Of a stretch of 64,000 nt of DNA, positions 34,443-43,777 are shown piece by piece (position 1 is the stretch's first letter; every line of letters starts with the position of its first letter). The position numbers were made by a program, and so were the translations under genes. This stretch comes from Roseateles sp. SL47 (GTDB lineage Bacteria > Pseudomonadota > Gammaproteobacteria > Burkholderiales > Burkholderiaceae_C): the NCBI RefSeq assembly GCF_026625885.1, contig NZ_CP113068.1, positions 1,612,001-1,676,000 of the forward strand, given 5' to 3'. Under the pieces are notes generated by a model, which was not told the origin of the DNA, did not search any database, and saw only the letters and a list, made by a program, of their open reading frames with translations.

Positions 34443-36023
34443 ATGCACCCGAATGAAGTCAGGAACCGGCGCTGGCCGTGGATGATCCGTGTTGCCGCCG
34501 TGTGTGCGGTGAGCGCGTTGACCGCTTGTGGGGGCGGCTCCGGCGGGAGTGACGCGTCGACGCCGGTGGGGGCCGACCCGTCTTCGCCGGTGGCGAGTTC
34601 GCCGAGCACGGGGACGGGGAGCGGGACTGGAACGGGCACAGGGACTGGCACCGGGACTGGATCGGGCACCGGCACTGGCTCTAGCGATGGCACCACCACT
34701 CAGCAGCGCACGCTGAGCTTCACTGCCACCGATGCCGAGATCCCGAATCCGGAGCGCGGCTTTTACCGCTGGGCCTGGACCAATCTGGAGGCCCTGAGCG
34801 CAGCGGATGCACAGGACGCCTACACCAACGGCTACCGCCTCGTATATGCCCCCCTGAACCTGGCCACCTGGCGCACCACCGATCTGCCGGCCAGCCTGCT
34901 GACCCAGCTCACCACGGCTTTTGCCAATGCGCGCGCGTCAGGCATCAAGCTGGTGATCCGTGCGGTCTACAACTACCCGCAATCCGAGACGGAATATCAG
35001 AATGCCCAGGACGCGACGTTGGCGCGTGTGCAGGGCCATATCAATCAGCTCAAGCCGGTGCTGCAGGCCAATGCCGATGTGATTGCCTATGTACAGGCCG
35101 GATTCATTGGCGCCTGGGGTGAATGGCACACCTCCTCCAACCAGTTGACGACGGTGACCAACCGGACGGCGGTGCGAGACGCGCTGCTGGCGGCCGTGCC
35201 CGCCACGCGCTTCATCCAGCTCCGCTATCCGCCGTATGTGATGGAGTGGACACCCACGCTGCCCAGCCTCTCGTCCGTGCTGAGCGCCAACAGCTATCGG
35301 GTGGGCGTCCACAACGACTGCTTCCTGGCCAGCACCACGGACGTCGGCACCTACGACGACGATGCCAGCGTGCGGGCCTCGCAGCGTGACTACGTGTCCC
35401 GCCTGGGAGACCTGGCGCCGTTTGGTGGCGAGACCTGCAACCCGGCGGACGAGGCGAATGCGGTGCCGCGCACCACCTGCGCCGACATCCTGGCGGAGGG
35501 TGCCACCTACCGGCTGACGTATCTGAATGACGAGTATTACCGCGACCTGTTCCATGCCAAGTGGATCCAGAACGGCTGCATGGCGGAAGTAAAGCGCAAG
35601 ATGGGTTACCGGTTGCAACTGGTGTCGGCGACGCATGCCACGGCGGCGACGCGTGGTCAGCCCCTGGCGCTAACGCTCACCGTGCGCAACACGGGCTGGG
35701 CGCGGCTGTTCAATCCGCGCGGGGTGCAGGTGCTGTTGCGGGATGCCTCGGGCGCCGTGCGCCGACTCACCGCCACGGGGGCGGACCCGCGCAGCTGGGT
35801 GCCAGGAGCGGACCAGACGGCCAGCCTGTCGGTCACGATTCCGTCGGACCTGGCCGTGGGCAGCTATGCGCTGTGGCTGGCCTTGCCGGACGGGGAAAGC
35901 GCCTTGGCGGCGGACGCACGGTATGCGGTGCGCGTGGCCAATGCGGATGACACGGCTACGGGCCAGAAATGGGATGCGACCTTGGGCGCGTTTGCATTGG
36001 GGTCGTCGATTGACGTGAAGTGA
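34443..36023 (+). CDS. DUF4874/DUF4832 lipoprotein
   Basis: This 526-residue protein is exported as a lipoprotein: basic start (RNRRWPWMIR), hydrophobic core and lipobox LTAC, followed by a Gly/Ser and Gly/Thr linker (about residues 54-80). The mature part starts with PNPERGFYRWAW, characteristic of DUF4874, continues with a barrel-like region (VIRAVYNYPQSETEYQN, YVQAGFIGAWGEWHTS, where the Glu could be catalytic as in glycosidases), and ends with a beta-sandwich DUF4832 region (LALTLTVRNTGWARLFNPRGV, then SYALWLALPD). Such proteins are suspected carbohydrate-active surface proteins. An upstream extension of 28 codons is rejected because it would bury the signal peptide. Confidence 0.82.
   Translation: MHPNEVRNRRWPWMIRVAAVCAVSALTACGGGSGGSDASTPVGADPSSPVASSPSTGTGSGTGTGTGTGTGTGSGTGTGSSDGTTTQQRTLSFTATDAEIPNPERGFYRWAWTNLEALSAADAQDAYTNGYRLVYAPLNLATWRTTDLPASLLTQLTTAFANARASGIKLVIRAVYNYPQSETEYQNAQDATLARVQGHINQLKPVLQANADVIAYVQAGFIGAWGEWHTSSNQLTTVTNRTAVRDALLAAVPATRFIQLRYPPYVMEWTPTLPSLSSVLSANSYRVGVHNDCFLASTTDVGTYDDDASVRASQRDYVSRLGDLAPFGGETCNPADEANAVPRTTCADILAEGATYRLTYLNDEYYRDLFHAKWIQNGCMAEVKRKMGYRLQLVSATHATAATRGQPLALTLTVRNTGWARLFNPRGVQVLLRDASGAVRRLTATGADPRSWVPGADQTASLSVTIPSDLAVGSYALWLALPDGESALAADARYAVRVANADDTATGQKWDATLGAFALGSSIDVK
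34603..34681 (+). repeat. Low-complexity GGSACN-type repeat coding a Gly-Thr linker
   Basis: Short imperfect repeats of GGGACN/GGCACN code the Gly-Thr/Gly-Ser linker behind the lipid anchor of the DUF4832 protein. The repeat length is a multiple of three per unit pair, so copy changes would alter only spacer length. Confidence 0.7.
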
Positions 36024-36030
36024 TGGGGCT

Positions 36031-36045
36031 GGGGGCGCAGCCCCC
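36031..36045 (+). other. G/C-rich hairpin after the DUF4832 gene
   Basis: GGGGGC-GCA-GCCCCC lies seven bases after the DUF4832 stop. There is no T-run, so it is at best a weak or factor-assisted terminator before the TPS genes. Confidence 0.35.
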
Positions 36046-36277
36046 GATCCAGGCGGGCCTCACGAGTTCATGCGAAATCACCGCCATCCCCAGATTCCAT
36101 GGGGGAGAGGCCCTGGTCGGGCATGCCGCTTGACGGGGCCCGATGTCAGAATCCCGTCACAAATTCGTGTGGCGGGCGGGGCCCTGCCCATCGCCATGGC
36201 GATGGTGGATGCAGGGGATCCCGGGCATTTCCAGACAACCAGGCCGCCACGAACTACAGCAGTCGTTGGGGTTTGGG

Positions 36278-39200
36278 ATGAGTTCTTTGCGGAATGCTTC
36301 GCAGCGGAGCAGTCGTCGCCACACCTGTGGCGGGACGGCTGGGCGTCGCCATGCGCGCGAAGGGGCTCCGCAGGCCTTGTGGCTGGTCACCTTGTGCCTT
36401 GCCGCCGGGGCGGTTCAGGCCGGGCCGGCCGGGGCCCGTGTCACCGCCGGAAATGCCACCATTTCACAGACCACCACCACCACCACCACCACCATCACCC
36501 AGACCAGCGCTCGGGTCTCCCTGAACTGGCAGAGCTTCAATACCAGCAGCCAGGAGGTGGTCCACTTCGTGCAGCCTTCGGCGAATGCCATCGCCGTGAA
36601 CCGCATTGCCGATGTCAACGGCACCCGGTTCTTCGGTCGCCTCCAGGCCAATGGGCAGGTGTTCCTGATCAATCCCAATGGGGTACTGTTTGGGGCGACC
36701 GCGCAGGTGAATGTTGGTGGCCTCGTGGCCAGCACGCTCCACCTCAGCGACGACAGTCTGGCCGGCAGCCAGCGCACATTCGCCGGCAGTGGGGCCGGCC
36801 GGGTGATCAACCAGGGCAAGATCCAGACGGCGGATGGCGGCTATGTCGCCCTGTTGGCTGCAGAGGTCAGCAACGAGGGGCAAATCAATGCGCCGCGCGG
36901 CACTGTTGCCTTGGGCGCGGGCAAGCGCATCACGCTCGGGTTCCAGGACCATCAGCTGCTACGCCTGCAGGTGGATGACCAGGCCGTGGCGGCCAGCGCC
37001 GCCAATGGTGGCTGGTTGCAGGCGGACGGCGGGCAGGTCCTGATCAGCGCGGGAGCCCGGGACAGCCTGCTGCCCAGTGTGGTGAACAATACTGGCGTTG
37101 TGCAGGCTCGCACCCTTGAAAACCGCAACGGCACCATCGTCCTGCTGGGCGGCATGGCGGCGGGGCGCACGGAGGTCGGCGGCACGCTGGATGCGTCTGC
37201 GCCAGCGGGAGGCGACGGGGGGTTCGTGGAGACCAGCGCCCATCGGGTCCACGTGGCTGATGGGGCCCGCATCCACACCAGCGCGGCGGCCGGTGCGCAC
37301 GGCACCTGGCTGATCGACCCTGTGGACTTCACCGTGGCCGCCACCGGCGGGGACATCACGGGCACCACGCTTTCGACGAATCTCGCCAGTGGCAACGTCA
37401 CTCTCCAAAGCACCTCCGGCACCACGGGCGGCACGGCGGGAGACATCAACATCAATCAAGCCGTGAGCTGGAGCGCCAACACGACGCTCACGCTCAACGC
37501 GCAGAACAACATCCACTTCAATGCGGACGTGACGGCCAGCGGCGCCACAGGAAAACTCGCGCTGCAATATGGGCAGTCGAGCACAGCCGGCACGGGCAGT
37601 GACTATGTGATTGCCAAAGGCGTGAAGATCAATCTTCAGGCCGGAAGCAATTTCTCCACCAAGCTGGGCAGCAGTGGAACGACCAAGGTCTATACCGTCA
37701 TCACGACGCTGGGTGTGGCGGGGGACGTCAGCAAGACAACGCTGCAGGGCATCAACGGCGACCTCTACAACACCAATGCCAACTATGTGCTGGGCGCCGA
37801 TATCGATGCCACATCGACGGCCAGCTGGAATGCGGGGGCCGGGTTCGCGGCCATCGGCCACGACACCTTCAGCAAAGACAAGTTCATTGGCACCTTCAGC
37901 GGCCTGGGGCACACGATCACCAATCTGACGGTCAAGGAGACCCATGCGGCAGGGCTGTTTGGCAAGACACAGGGCGGGGAGATCCGGGATGTGGGCTTGG
38001 TTGGTGGCTCCGTGTCCACCAGCGGCGGCAGTTATGCCGGCGGCTTGATCGGCATCAGCGAAGGTACGCTGATCAGCAATGTTTATACCGAGGGCATGAC
38101 CAGTTCCGGCTCCGCTGGGCTGGTGGGGCTGGCGCAGTTGGGGACGACGCTGCGCAACAGCTATTCCACCAATACGGTGACTGCTTCGAGCGGCGGCGGC
38201 CTGGTGGGGGTGCTGCAGACGGCTTCGACCATTGCCAATAGCTATTCGGCGGGTAGCGTGTCCGGCGGTGCCAGTGGTCTGGTGGGGATCGTCAACGACA
38301 CGTCCAGCATCAGCAACAGTTATGCCGCAGGTTCGGTCGCGGGAGGTGGGAGCGGACTGGTGACCAGTCTGAACGGCACCGCGTCGATCACGAACAGCTA
38401 TGCGGCTGCGGCGGTCAGCGGCGCTGGTGCCGGCTTGATCGGAACGCGAGGGGCCAGCACGACGGTCACCGCCACGTATTGGGACAAGACGGCATCCGGC
38501 AAGAGCGCTGCGGTGGTCTCCGGTAGCGCGACCGGGATGACGGGGCTGACGTCAACGCAGATGAAAGACTCGGCCAACTTCTCGGGTTGGAGTCTGGCGA
38601 CGGCGGGCGGAAGTTCGTCGGTCTGGCGAATCTACAGTGGTCAGACGGCGCCCTTGCTGAGAAGCTTTTTGTCGCCGCTGACCGTCACAGCGGACAGTGG
38701 GGCACGGGTGTATGACGCCACCACCAGCACGGGCAGTCTGGGCGTGAGCTATTCAACTTCCACCAATGCCAATCTGCTGGGTTCGGCGCTACTCACCTTG
38801 AGCAGCAAGGATGTGGGCAGCCGCATAGTGACGGCCAGTGGGCTGTATTCGAACCAGAAGGGCTATGACATCGCTTATGTGTCGGGGGTCATGACCATTA
38901 CACCGGCGGCCATCGCGCTCAGCGGCTTGCAGGCCGTCGATAAGGTCTACGACGCCTCCAGCGCAGCGACCTTGAGCGGTACGGCAACTGTGGCCGCGCT
39001 GGGCAGCGATGTGGTGAACGTGAGCGGTACGGCGAGCGCGAGCTTTGCCAACAAGAATGTGGGGACGAGCAAGCCCGTGACGGTGAGCGGTTTGACGCTG
39101 GCTGGTGCCGATGCAGGCAATTACACGCTGGTGCTGCCTTCCAGCCTCAGCGCGAGCATCACGCCTGCTTCGCTGGCAGTGACTGGGCTTGGCGCGGTGG

Positions 39201-40489
39201 GCAAGGTTTACGACGCGAGCACGATCGCCAGCCTGAGTGGCACCGCCAGTGTCACGGCTCTGGCTGGCGACACGGTCACCTTGAGCGGCACTGCCAGCGG
39301 CAGTTTTGCAGACAAGAACGTTGGTACGAGTAAACCCGTGACGGTGGGCGGTTTGAAGCTGGCCGGTGCCGATGCGGGCAACTACACGCTGGTGCTGCCT
39401 TCCAGCCTTAGCGCCAGCATCACGCCTGCTTCGCTGGCAGTGACTGGGCTTGGCGCGGTGGGCAAGGTTTACGACGCGAGCACGATCGCCAGCCTGAGTG
39501 GCACCGCCAGTGTCACGGCTCTGGCTGGTGACGCGGTCAGCTTGAGCGGAACTGCGAGTGCCAGCTTTGCGGACAAGAACGTCGGCACCAGCAAGCCGGT
39601 GACGGTGAGCGGTTTGACGCTGGCTGGTGCCGATGCAGGCAACTACACGCTGGTGATGCCTTCCAGCCTCAGCGCGAGCATCACGCCTGCTTCGCTGGCA
39701 GTGACTGGAATTGGCGCGGTGGGCAGGGTTTACGACGCGAGCATGATCGCCAGCCTGAGTGGCACTGCCAGTGTCACGGCTCAGACTGGTGACGCAGTCA
39801 CCTTGAGCGGAACCGCAAGCGCCAGCTTTGCAGACAAGAACGTCGGCACCAGCAAGCCCGTGACGGTCAGCGGCCTGACACTGACTGGCGCCGACGCCGC
39901 GAACTACACCCTCATCCTGCCCCCCACACTTGCCGCCAACATCACGCCTGCACCGCTTACCATTACTGGTGTGCAGGCTTCCGACAAGATCTACGACGGC
40001 AGTCGGGTCGCGACCCTGGTGGGTGTGGCGACCGTGTCCCCTTTTGCACAAGATGTCGTGAGCCTCACCGGCCCTGCCACCGCGACTTTCAGTGACAAAG
40101 ACCCAGGCATCGGCAAGCCCGTCACCGTGACCGGATACCGTCTGACCGGGCCGGACGCTGGCAATTACGAACTGAGTGGCCCCTCGGGGCTGTCCGCCAG
40201 CATTCGCGTAGCTGCCCAGTCCTCCTCGGCGATCCCGCTGGCCTCGGGCATGACGACCGCTCCTCAGGTGGCCGATGACGTCTCTTCCGCGCCCACCTTG
40301 ATCGTGCTGCAAGAATCGCAGTCCCAGGACCTTGCTCTGCTGGAGCACCCGCCCGAACCGGCGCCGCGGCGCTCTGTCCGGGCCAATGCGCTGCTTCAGA
40401 TCATCGACGGGGGCGTCCGTTACGGTGCCGATGGTGCCAAAAAGGCCGTTCAATCACGTCCGCAACGTGCGGACGGCTCGGGCTCATGA
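36278..40489 (+). CDS. TpsA exoprotein with filamentous-hemagglutinin N domain, GLUG motifs and MBG repeats
   Basis: This is a 1403-residue secreted exoprotein from ATG 36278; the frame is open to 36143 but that lead is not signal-like. Order: basic leader and hydrophobic core (LWLVTLCLAAGAVQA), a Thr tract, then the TPS secretion domain (about 50-300) with INPNGVLFG and the repeat VDFTVAATGGDITGTTLS. About 550-760 holds GLUG-type repeats (ISNSYAAGSVAGG, GLVG). From about 810 come MBG/YDG domains, the last five of 87 residues each (motif VYDASTIASLSGTASV, then NVGTSKPVTV and ADAGNYTL). No toxin domain or cysteine-rich tail is seen at the C terminus. It should be threaded through the TpsB pore and stay on or leave the surface as an adhesin or biofilm factor. 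Its stop overlaps tpsB (ATGA). Confidence 0.9.
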   Translation: MSSLRNASQRSSRRHTCGGTAGRRHAREGAPQALWLVTLCLAAGAVQAGPAGARVTAGNATISQTTTTTTTTITQTSARVSLNWQSFNTSSQEVVHFVQPSANAIAVNRIADVNGTRFFGRLQANGQVFLINPNGVLFGATAQVNVGGLVASTLHLSDDSLAGSQRTFAGSGAGRVINQGKIQTADGGYVALLAAEVSNEGQINAPRGTVALGAGKRITLGFQDHQLLRLQVDDQAVAASAANGGWLQADGGQVLISAGARDSLLPSVVNNTGVVQARTLENRNGTIVLLGGMAAGRTEVGGTLDASAPAGGDGGFVETSAHRVHVADGARIHTSAAAGAHGTWLIDPVDFTVAATGGDITGTTLSTNLASGNVTLQSTSGTTGGTAGDININQAVSWSANTTLTLNAQNNIHFNADVTASGATGKLALQYGQSSTAGTGSDYVIAKGVKINLQAGSNFSTKLGSSGTTKVYTVITTLGVAGDVSKTTLQGINGDLYNTNANYVLGADIDATSTASWNAGAGFAAIGHDTFSKDKFIGTFSGLGHTITNLTVKETHAAGLFGKTQGGEIRDVGLVGGSVSTSGGSYAGGLIGISEGTLISNVYTEGMTSSGSAGLVGLAQLGTTLRNSYSTNTVTASSGGGLVGVLQTASTIANSYSAGSVSGGASGLVGIVNDTSSISNSYAAGSVAGGGSGLVTSLNGTASITNSYAAAAVSGAGAGLIGTRGASTTVTATYWDKTASGKSAAVVSGSATGMTGLTSTQMKDSANFSGWSLATAGGSSSVWRIYSGQTAPLLRSFLSPLTVTADSGARVYDATTSTGSLGVSYSTSTNANLLGSALLTLSSKDVGSRIVTASGLYSNQKGYDIAYVSGVMTITPAAIALSGLQAVDKVYDASSAATLSGTATVAALGSDVVNVSGTASASFANKNVGTSKPVTVSGLTLAGADAGNYTLVLPSSLSASITPASLAVTGLGAVGKVYDASTIASLSGTASVTALAGDTVTLSGTASGSFADKNVGTSKPVTVGGLKLAGADAGNYTLVLPSSLSASITPASLAVTGLGAVGKVYDASTIASLSGTASVTALAGDAVSLSGTASASFADKNVGTSKPVTVSGLTLAGADAGNYTLVMPSSLSASITPASLAVTGIGAVGRVYDASMIASLSGTASVTAQTGDAVTLSGTASASFADKNVGTSKPVTVSGLTLTGADAANYTLILPPTLAANITPAPLTITGVQASDKIYDGSRVATLVGVATVSPFAQDVVSLTGPATATFSDKDPGIGKPVTVTGYRLTGPDAGNYELSGPSGLSASIRVAAQSSSAIPLASGMTTAPQVADDVSSAPTLIVLQESQSQDLALLEHPPEPAPRRSVRANALLQIIDGGVRYGADGAKKAVQSRPQRADGSGS
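36470..36493 (+). repeat. (ACC)8 trinucleotide tract in tpsA
   Basis: Eight perfect ACC codons give a run of threonines directly behind the signal peptide region of TpsA. Slippage would change length in frame, without switching the gene off. Confidence 0.85.
38900..40204 (+). repeat. Five 261-bp tandem repeats coding MBG domains of TpsA
   Basis: The repeat boundary word ACGCCTGC or ACACCGGCG recurs at 38900, 39161, 39422, 39683 and 39944, a constant 261-base period (87 codons). Units two to four (39161-39943) are nearly identical at DNA level, including long exact stretches around GTGACTGGGCTTGGCGCGG; units one and five are diverged. Such closeness points to recent duplication or gene conversion. 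Confidence 0.9.
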
Positions 40490-42174
40490 GGCTGCGGCAT
40501 CGACGTTCCTCGCGGATCGTCGGGCTGTTGTCGTCGGCGTCTCTTTCACTGCTGTGGGGCTCGGCCCAGGGGGCCATCGATTCGCCCCCCTGGCAACCAC
40601 CCGCCGCACCTTCTCCCTCAGCGTCCCGCTCGCCCGACATCAAGGTTCTGGAGCCTGCAGCATCGCGCGCATTGCCTGGCGCGAGTGCCGAGCCGCAACT
40701 GTCGGTGATCCAATTCCGCATCGAAGGCAACACCCTGTTGGACAACGCCACGCTGCAGGCGTTGATTGCAGACGCGCAGGGGCGCTCGCTCAGCCTGGAT
40801 CAGCTCCATGCCATTGCCGAGCGCATCACTGCTTTCTACCGCCAACAGGGCCATGTCTACACCCGTGCAATCGTGCCGGCGCAGGTGATCAACAACGGCA
40901 TCGTGACAATCCTCGTCATCGAAGCGCGTTATGGCCGTGTCCAGATCGACAACCGCAGCGCCGTACCCGATCAATTGCTGCGGGACCTGAGCGCAGAACT
41001 GCAGCCGGAACGCCCCGTGCTGCAGCGCCGGATGGACCGGGCACTGTTGCTGATGTCCGACCTGCCCGGCGTCGTTGTGCGCGGCACCTTGAGCCCCGGT
41101 GAGAAGGTCGGCAGGGCGACACTCGCCATCCAGACGGACGCAGGGCCTCGCTGGGGTGCCAATGTCACGGCGGACAATTTCGGTAGCCCGTTGACCGGGC
41201 GATATCGCGTAGGCGGAGACCTGGTCTGGAACAACCCCCTGGGAAGCGGAGACCAGGCGCAGTTCGGCGCGTTGAGTGCCGGCAGCGGGCTCAATCACGC
41301 ACGCCTTGCCTACGAACGGCCGTTGGGTGGGTGGGGCACGCGGGTCAATCTTGGCCAGACCGTGCTGCGCTACGGCCTGGATGGGTTGCTCACCCATCTC
41401 GGCGCCAGTGGAACCATCAGCACCACGGGGTTGTCGTTGAATCAGCCGGTGGTACGTGGCGTTGAGTCCAACCTGCAATTGCGGGTGTTGGTGGAATCCA
41501 CGCAGCTGCGAGAGCGCATTGTTGCAGCTGATCTCAACAATGATCGCGCGGTGCAAGCGGCCACATTGAGCCTCAGTGGTGACCTGCGCAGCAGCACCGA
41601 CGCGCTGCGCATGGGGACCTGGCAGGTGGCTTGGGCCCATGGTCACTTGCGCCTGAAGGATTCGCTGTCACAGAGTTCGGATGCGACGACCGCACAGACC
41701 CAGGGCAGCTTCGACAAGTGGAGCGTTGTGCTCACTCAGCAATGGAGACTCGGACAGGCGGGGAGCGTGTATGGAGCGGCTTCCGGCCAGTGGGCCAGCA
41801 AGAATCTGGACACCTCGCAGAAGCTCAGCTTCGGTGGTCCGAATTCGATTCGCGCATTTGATGCCGGGGTGGCCAGCGGTGATAGCGGTGTGCAATTCAC
41901 GCTGGAATATCGACACCGTTGGCTGTTGAAACCGGACCTTCCGGTGCAGGGGGTTCTGTTCTGGGACGCAGGACGGGTCATCCAGAACAGATCCCCGTGG
42001 TCGGACACCGCCAATCGCTTCACTCTGCAGGGCGGTGGCGTGGGAGTGGTGTGGGCGAACGGTCAGGGGAGCCAGTTGCGCACGATGCTCGCAACGCCCA
42101 TGGGAAAGGTCCCGAGCCAGGTCGGCGCAAGGTCCTCGACCAAGTTTTGGGTGGATGTTGTGCAGAGCTTTTGA
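40486..42174 (+). CDS. TpsB outer-membrane transporter, ShlB/FhaC/HecB family
   Basis: This 562-residue protein is the partner of the preceding exoprotein; its ATG overlaps the tpsA stop by four bases. After an export signal (LLSSASLSLLWGSAQGA) comes a Pro/Ser-rich stretch, then a POTRA-2 domain (about 68-145: VIQFRIEGNTLLDNATLQALI, AERITAFYRQQGHVYTRAIVP), a ShlB-type second POTRA, and a C-terminal beta-barrel with alternating aromatic patterns and the usual GGPNSIRAFDAGVASGDSG signature (about 450-468) that marks the L6 loop region of FhaC. It recognises the N domain of TpsA and secretes it across the outer membrane. Confidence 0.92.
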   Translation: MRLRHRRSSRIVGLLSSASLSLLWGSAQGAIDSPPWQPPAAPSPSASRSPDIKVLEPAASRALPGASAEPQLSVIQFRIEGNTLLDNATLQALIADAQGRSLSLDQLHAIAERITAFYRQQGHVYTRAIVPAQVINNGIVTILVIEARYGRVQIDNRSAVPDQLLRDLSAELQPERPVLQRRMDRALLLMSDLPGVVVRGTLSPGEKVGRATLAIQTDAGPRWGANVTADNFGSPLTGRYRVGGDLVWNNPLGSGDQAQFGALSAGSGLNHARLAYERPLGGWGTRVNLGQTVLRYGLDGLLTHLGASGTISTTGLSLNQPVVRGVESNLQLRVLVESTQLRERIVAADLNNDRAVQAATLSLSGDLRSSTDALRMGTWQVAWAHGHLRLKDSLSQSSDATTAQTQGSFDKWSVVLTQQWRLGQAGSVYGAASGQWASKNLDTSQKLSFGGPNSIRAFDAGVASGDSGVQFTLEYRHRWLLKPDLPVQGVLFWDAGRVIQNRSPWSDTANRFTLQGGGVGVVWANGQGSQLRTMLATPMGKVPSQVGARSSTKFWVDVVQSF

Positions 42175-42270
42175 GTGCCGCGCTTGCTGCGTCGAGTACT
42201 TCGTCTGCTCGATCTGTTGATGGCGCAATGCCAGCAGGAGCGCTGAGTTTGAAGTGACCGCCCAATCAAG

Positions 42271-42690
42271 ATGAAACTCCGAATAACAAGTATTACGGCT
42301 TCTGAATTCGGCGAGTTGATCAATGGCGTAACGACCGCATTAGAAGATCGACTGCGTCCCCGCATTGAGCCGTGTGACTACGGCGGTGGCATCCAGCAGT
42401 TTGCGGTGTTCTTCGTGTCGGTTGACTCTGATCCTTTGGAAAACAAGCGGTACTGTCTCGCTAACAATCGAGCCAGCAGATACAAGGATCTATTGACCCA
42501 TCAGGTGGTCAAGTTCGTTGGGATCGCCATCCCGGTCGATCCTGCGACGGTCCTGCGCTTGCCCCAGGCGGAACTATCAGCGCTCTTGGAAGGCCAACTC
42601 TTGGCCGAATTGGAATCGCCCGTTTACGCAATGCCCAGGAAGTTTGATCGTCAGCGACTGCTCGCCGATATCAAAGCAGTATTGCTTTAA
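42271..42690 (+). CDS. Orphan cytosolic protein, A+T-richer than neighbours
   Basis: This 139-residue protein has no signal peptide and no membrane span. It begins MKLRITSITASEFGELINGV, contains a Gly-rich CDYGGGIQQFAVFFVSVD strand pair and ends with a charged helix (RQRLLADIKAVLL). I do not recognise a family with certainty. Base composition and codon use are visibly less G+C-rich than the TPS genes before it, which suggests recent transfer. Its place directly behind tpsB recalls immunity genes of contact-dependent inhibition loci, but the TpsA here has no toxin tail, so that role is only a guess. A gap of 96 bases separates it from tpsB. Confidence 0.65.
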   Translation: MKLRITSITASEFGELINGVTTALEDRLRPRIEPCDYGGGIQQFAVFFVSVDSDPLENKRYCLANNRASRYKDLLTHQVVKFVGIAIPVDPATVLRLPQAELSALLEGQLLAELESPVYAMPRKFDRQRLLADIKAVLL

Positions 42691-43777
42691 CTTGAATCAC
42701 AGACAATGGAGTGGCTTGAGAATATTAAGTCGACCTTGATTGTGCGGCCCGAGCCGCACAAGCGTGGGTGCCGGGACCGCTGAGCATGGTATGGCGCGAG
42801 AGGTGCGCCGCTGAGGGCCCGCAGCGCAGGAAGGCGCTTTCTGGGGCGAGACGTGTGGCCTCCAATCAAGCGCCAGCCGCGTGGACGCTGGTCGCCTCGC
42901 AGAGTGACCTCCTGCACTGTGAGTCCCTACCGTCCAGGCGGCGTGATGGCCAGGTCACAGCTTCGTTCAATTCGAGGCGCGCGCGCCTATCCCGCACACA
43001 CCCAGGCCGGCCGTCGCGCACCCGCTTCGCGCTGTCATCGCGGAAAGTGACAGTGCGTCTCGCACTTTCCTCAGTCTGCGATTCGACGCGGCCCACCAAG
43101 GCCGCTTTCACCGAAGGCTTCGGTGATGTGATGGCCGGACTCAATACACGTAGCGCGCTCCGGCGCCCGCCAGTCGAACGCGTATCTGTGAGCCGCATTT
43201 GAGCGCCCGGCCGGGAACGGCTGCAGCCCGTGCTTCGGGTTCGCGCATGGGCGCCGACAGCACCCGAGTCAGCCGACGCCATCACCCGCAATAACGCTGG
43301 ATTCAATCAACACCAATAAGGTGCATTTCCTGTCGCGTGATGCATATTGGGGCATTGTGAAAATTGTTGGGGCATCACGAAAATAATTTGGCCCGCATAC
43401 ATGGTCGGCGTGTATTTGTGATGTTTGAGGGTTAAGTTTTAATGCTGATCGCAACAGAGTTTCTCAAATGACAGGCTGCCGAATTTCAGAATTGATACCT
43501 GAAATCGCCCTCCCTCCTCTGATCCGATCAGCGAAGCGCACGCACCCAACGTCGTGCGACAGGCCGCTTCTGTGTGCATTCCACGGGCTTCACCCGTCAC
43601 CCGGCCACAACACCCATCCCAAACCTTAATAAACATATGCGACCTGGGCAGATAAATTCGCGCCCGTTGAGCATCGTGCAACTTTCCTCTGGATACCAGC
43701 AGGGAAATTGAGCCGCCTCCTTCGGCGCCGCTTGCATATCCAAACTTGGCGCCGCGGGCGCAGCAGGAGTGATGGGA
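42691..43777. other. About 1.1 kb without a convincing gene
   Basis: The first half (42750-43300) is G+C-rich and contains overlapping open frames on both strands (for example plus 42768-43202 and minus 42866-43306) with Arg/Ser-rich, structureless products; these look like noise or decayed DNA. It has a 7-1-7 palindrome ACCGAAG-G-CTTCGGT at about 43108-43122. The second half (43300-43650) is A+T-richer, holds two direct repeats (see 43347-43384), and probably carries the promoter of the TonB-dependent receptor. No transposase or terminal repeat was recognised. Confidence 0.5.
43347..43384 (+). repeat. Two 18-base direct repeats, 20 bases apart
   Basis: TTGGGGCATTGTGAAAAT (43347-43364) and TTGGGGCATCACGAAAAT (43367-43384) share 15 of 18 bases and are phased by 20 bases, two helical turns. 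This is the layout of sites for regulators that bind in tandem. They lie about 390 bases before the receptor gene in A+T-rich DNA. Confidence 0.5.

Noticed and set aside
36143-36277. Earlier start of tpsA at 36143
   Set aside because: The extra 45 residues show no signal or family sequence; ATG 36278 leads to a sensible export signal.
42768-43306. Overlapping open frames on both strands in the gap before the receptor
   Set aside because: Arg/Ser-rich, no ribosome site, no domain; recorded only as gap content.
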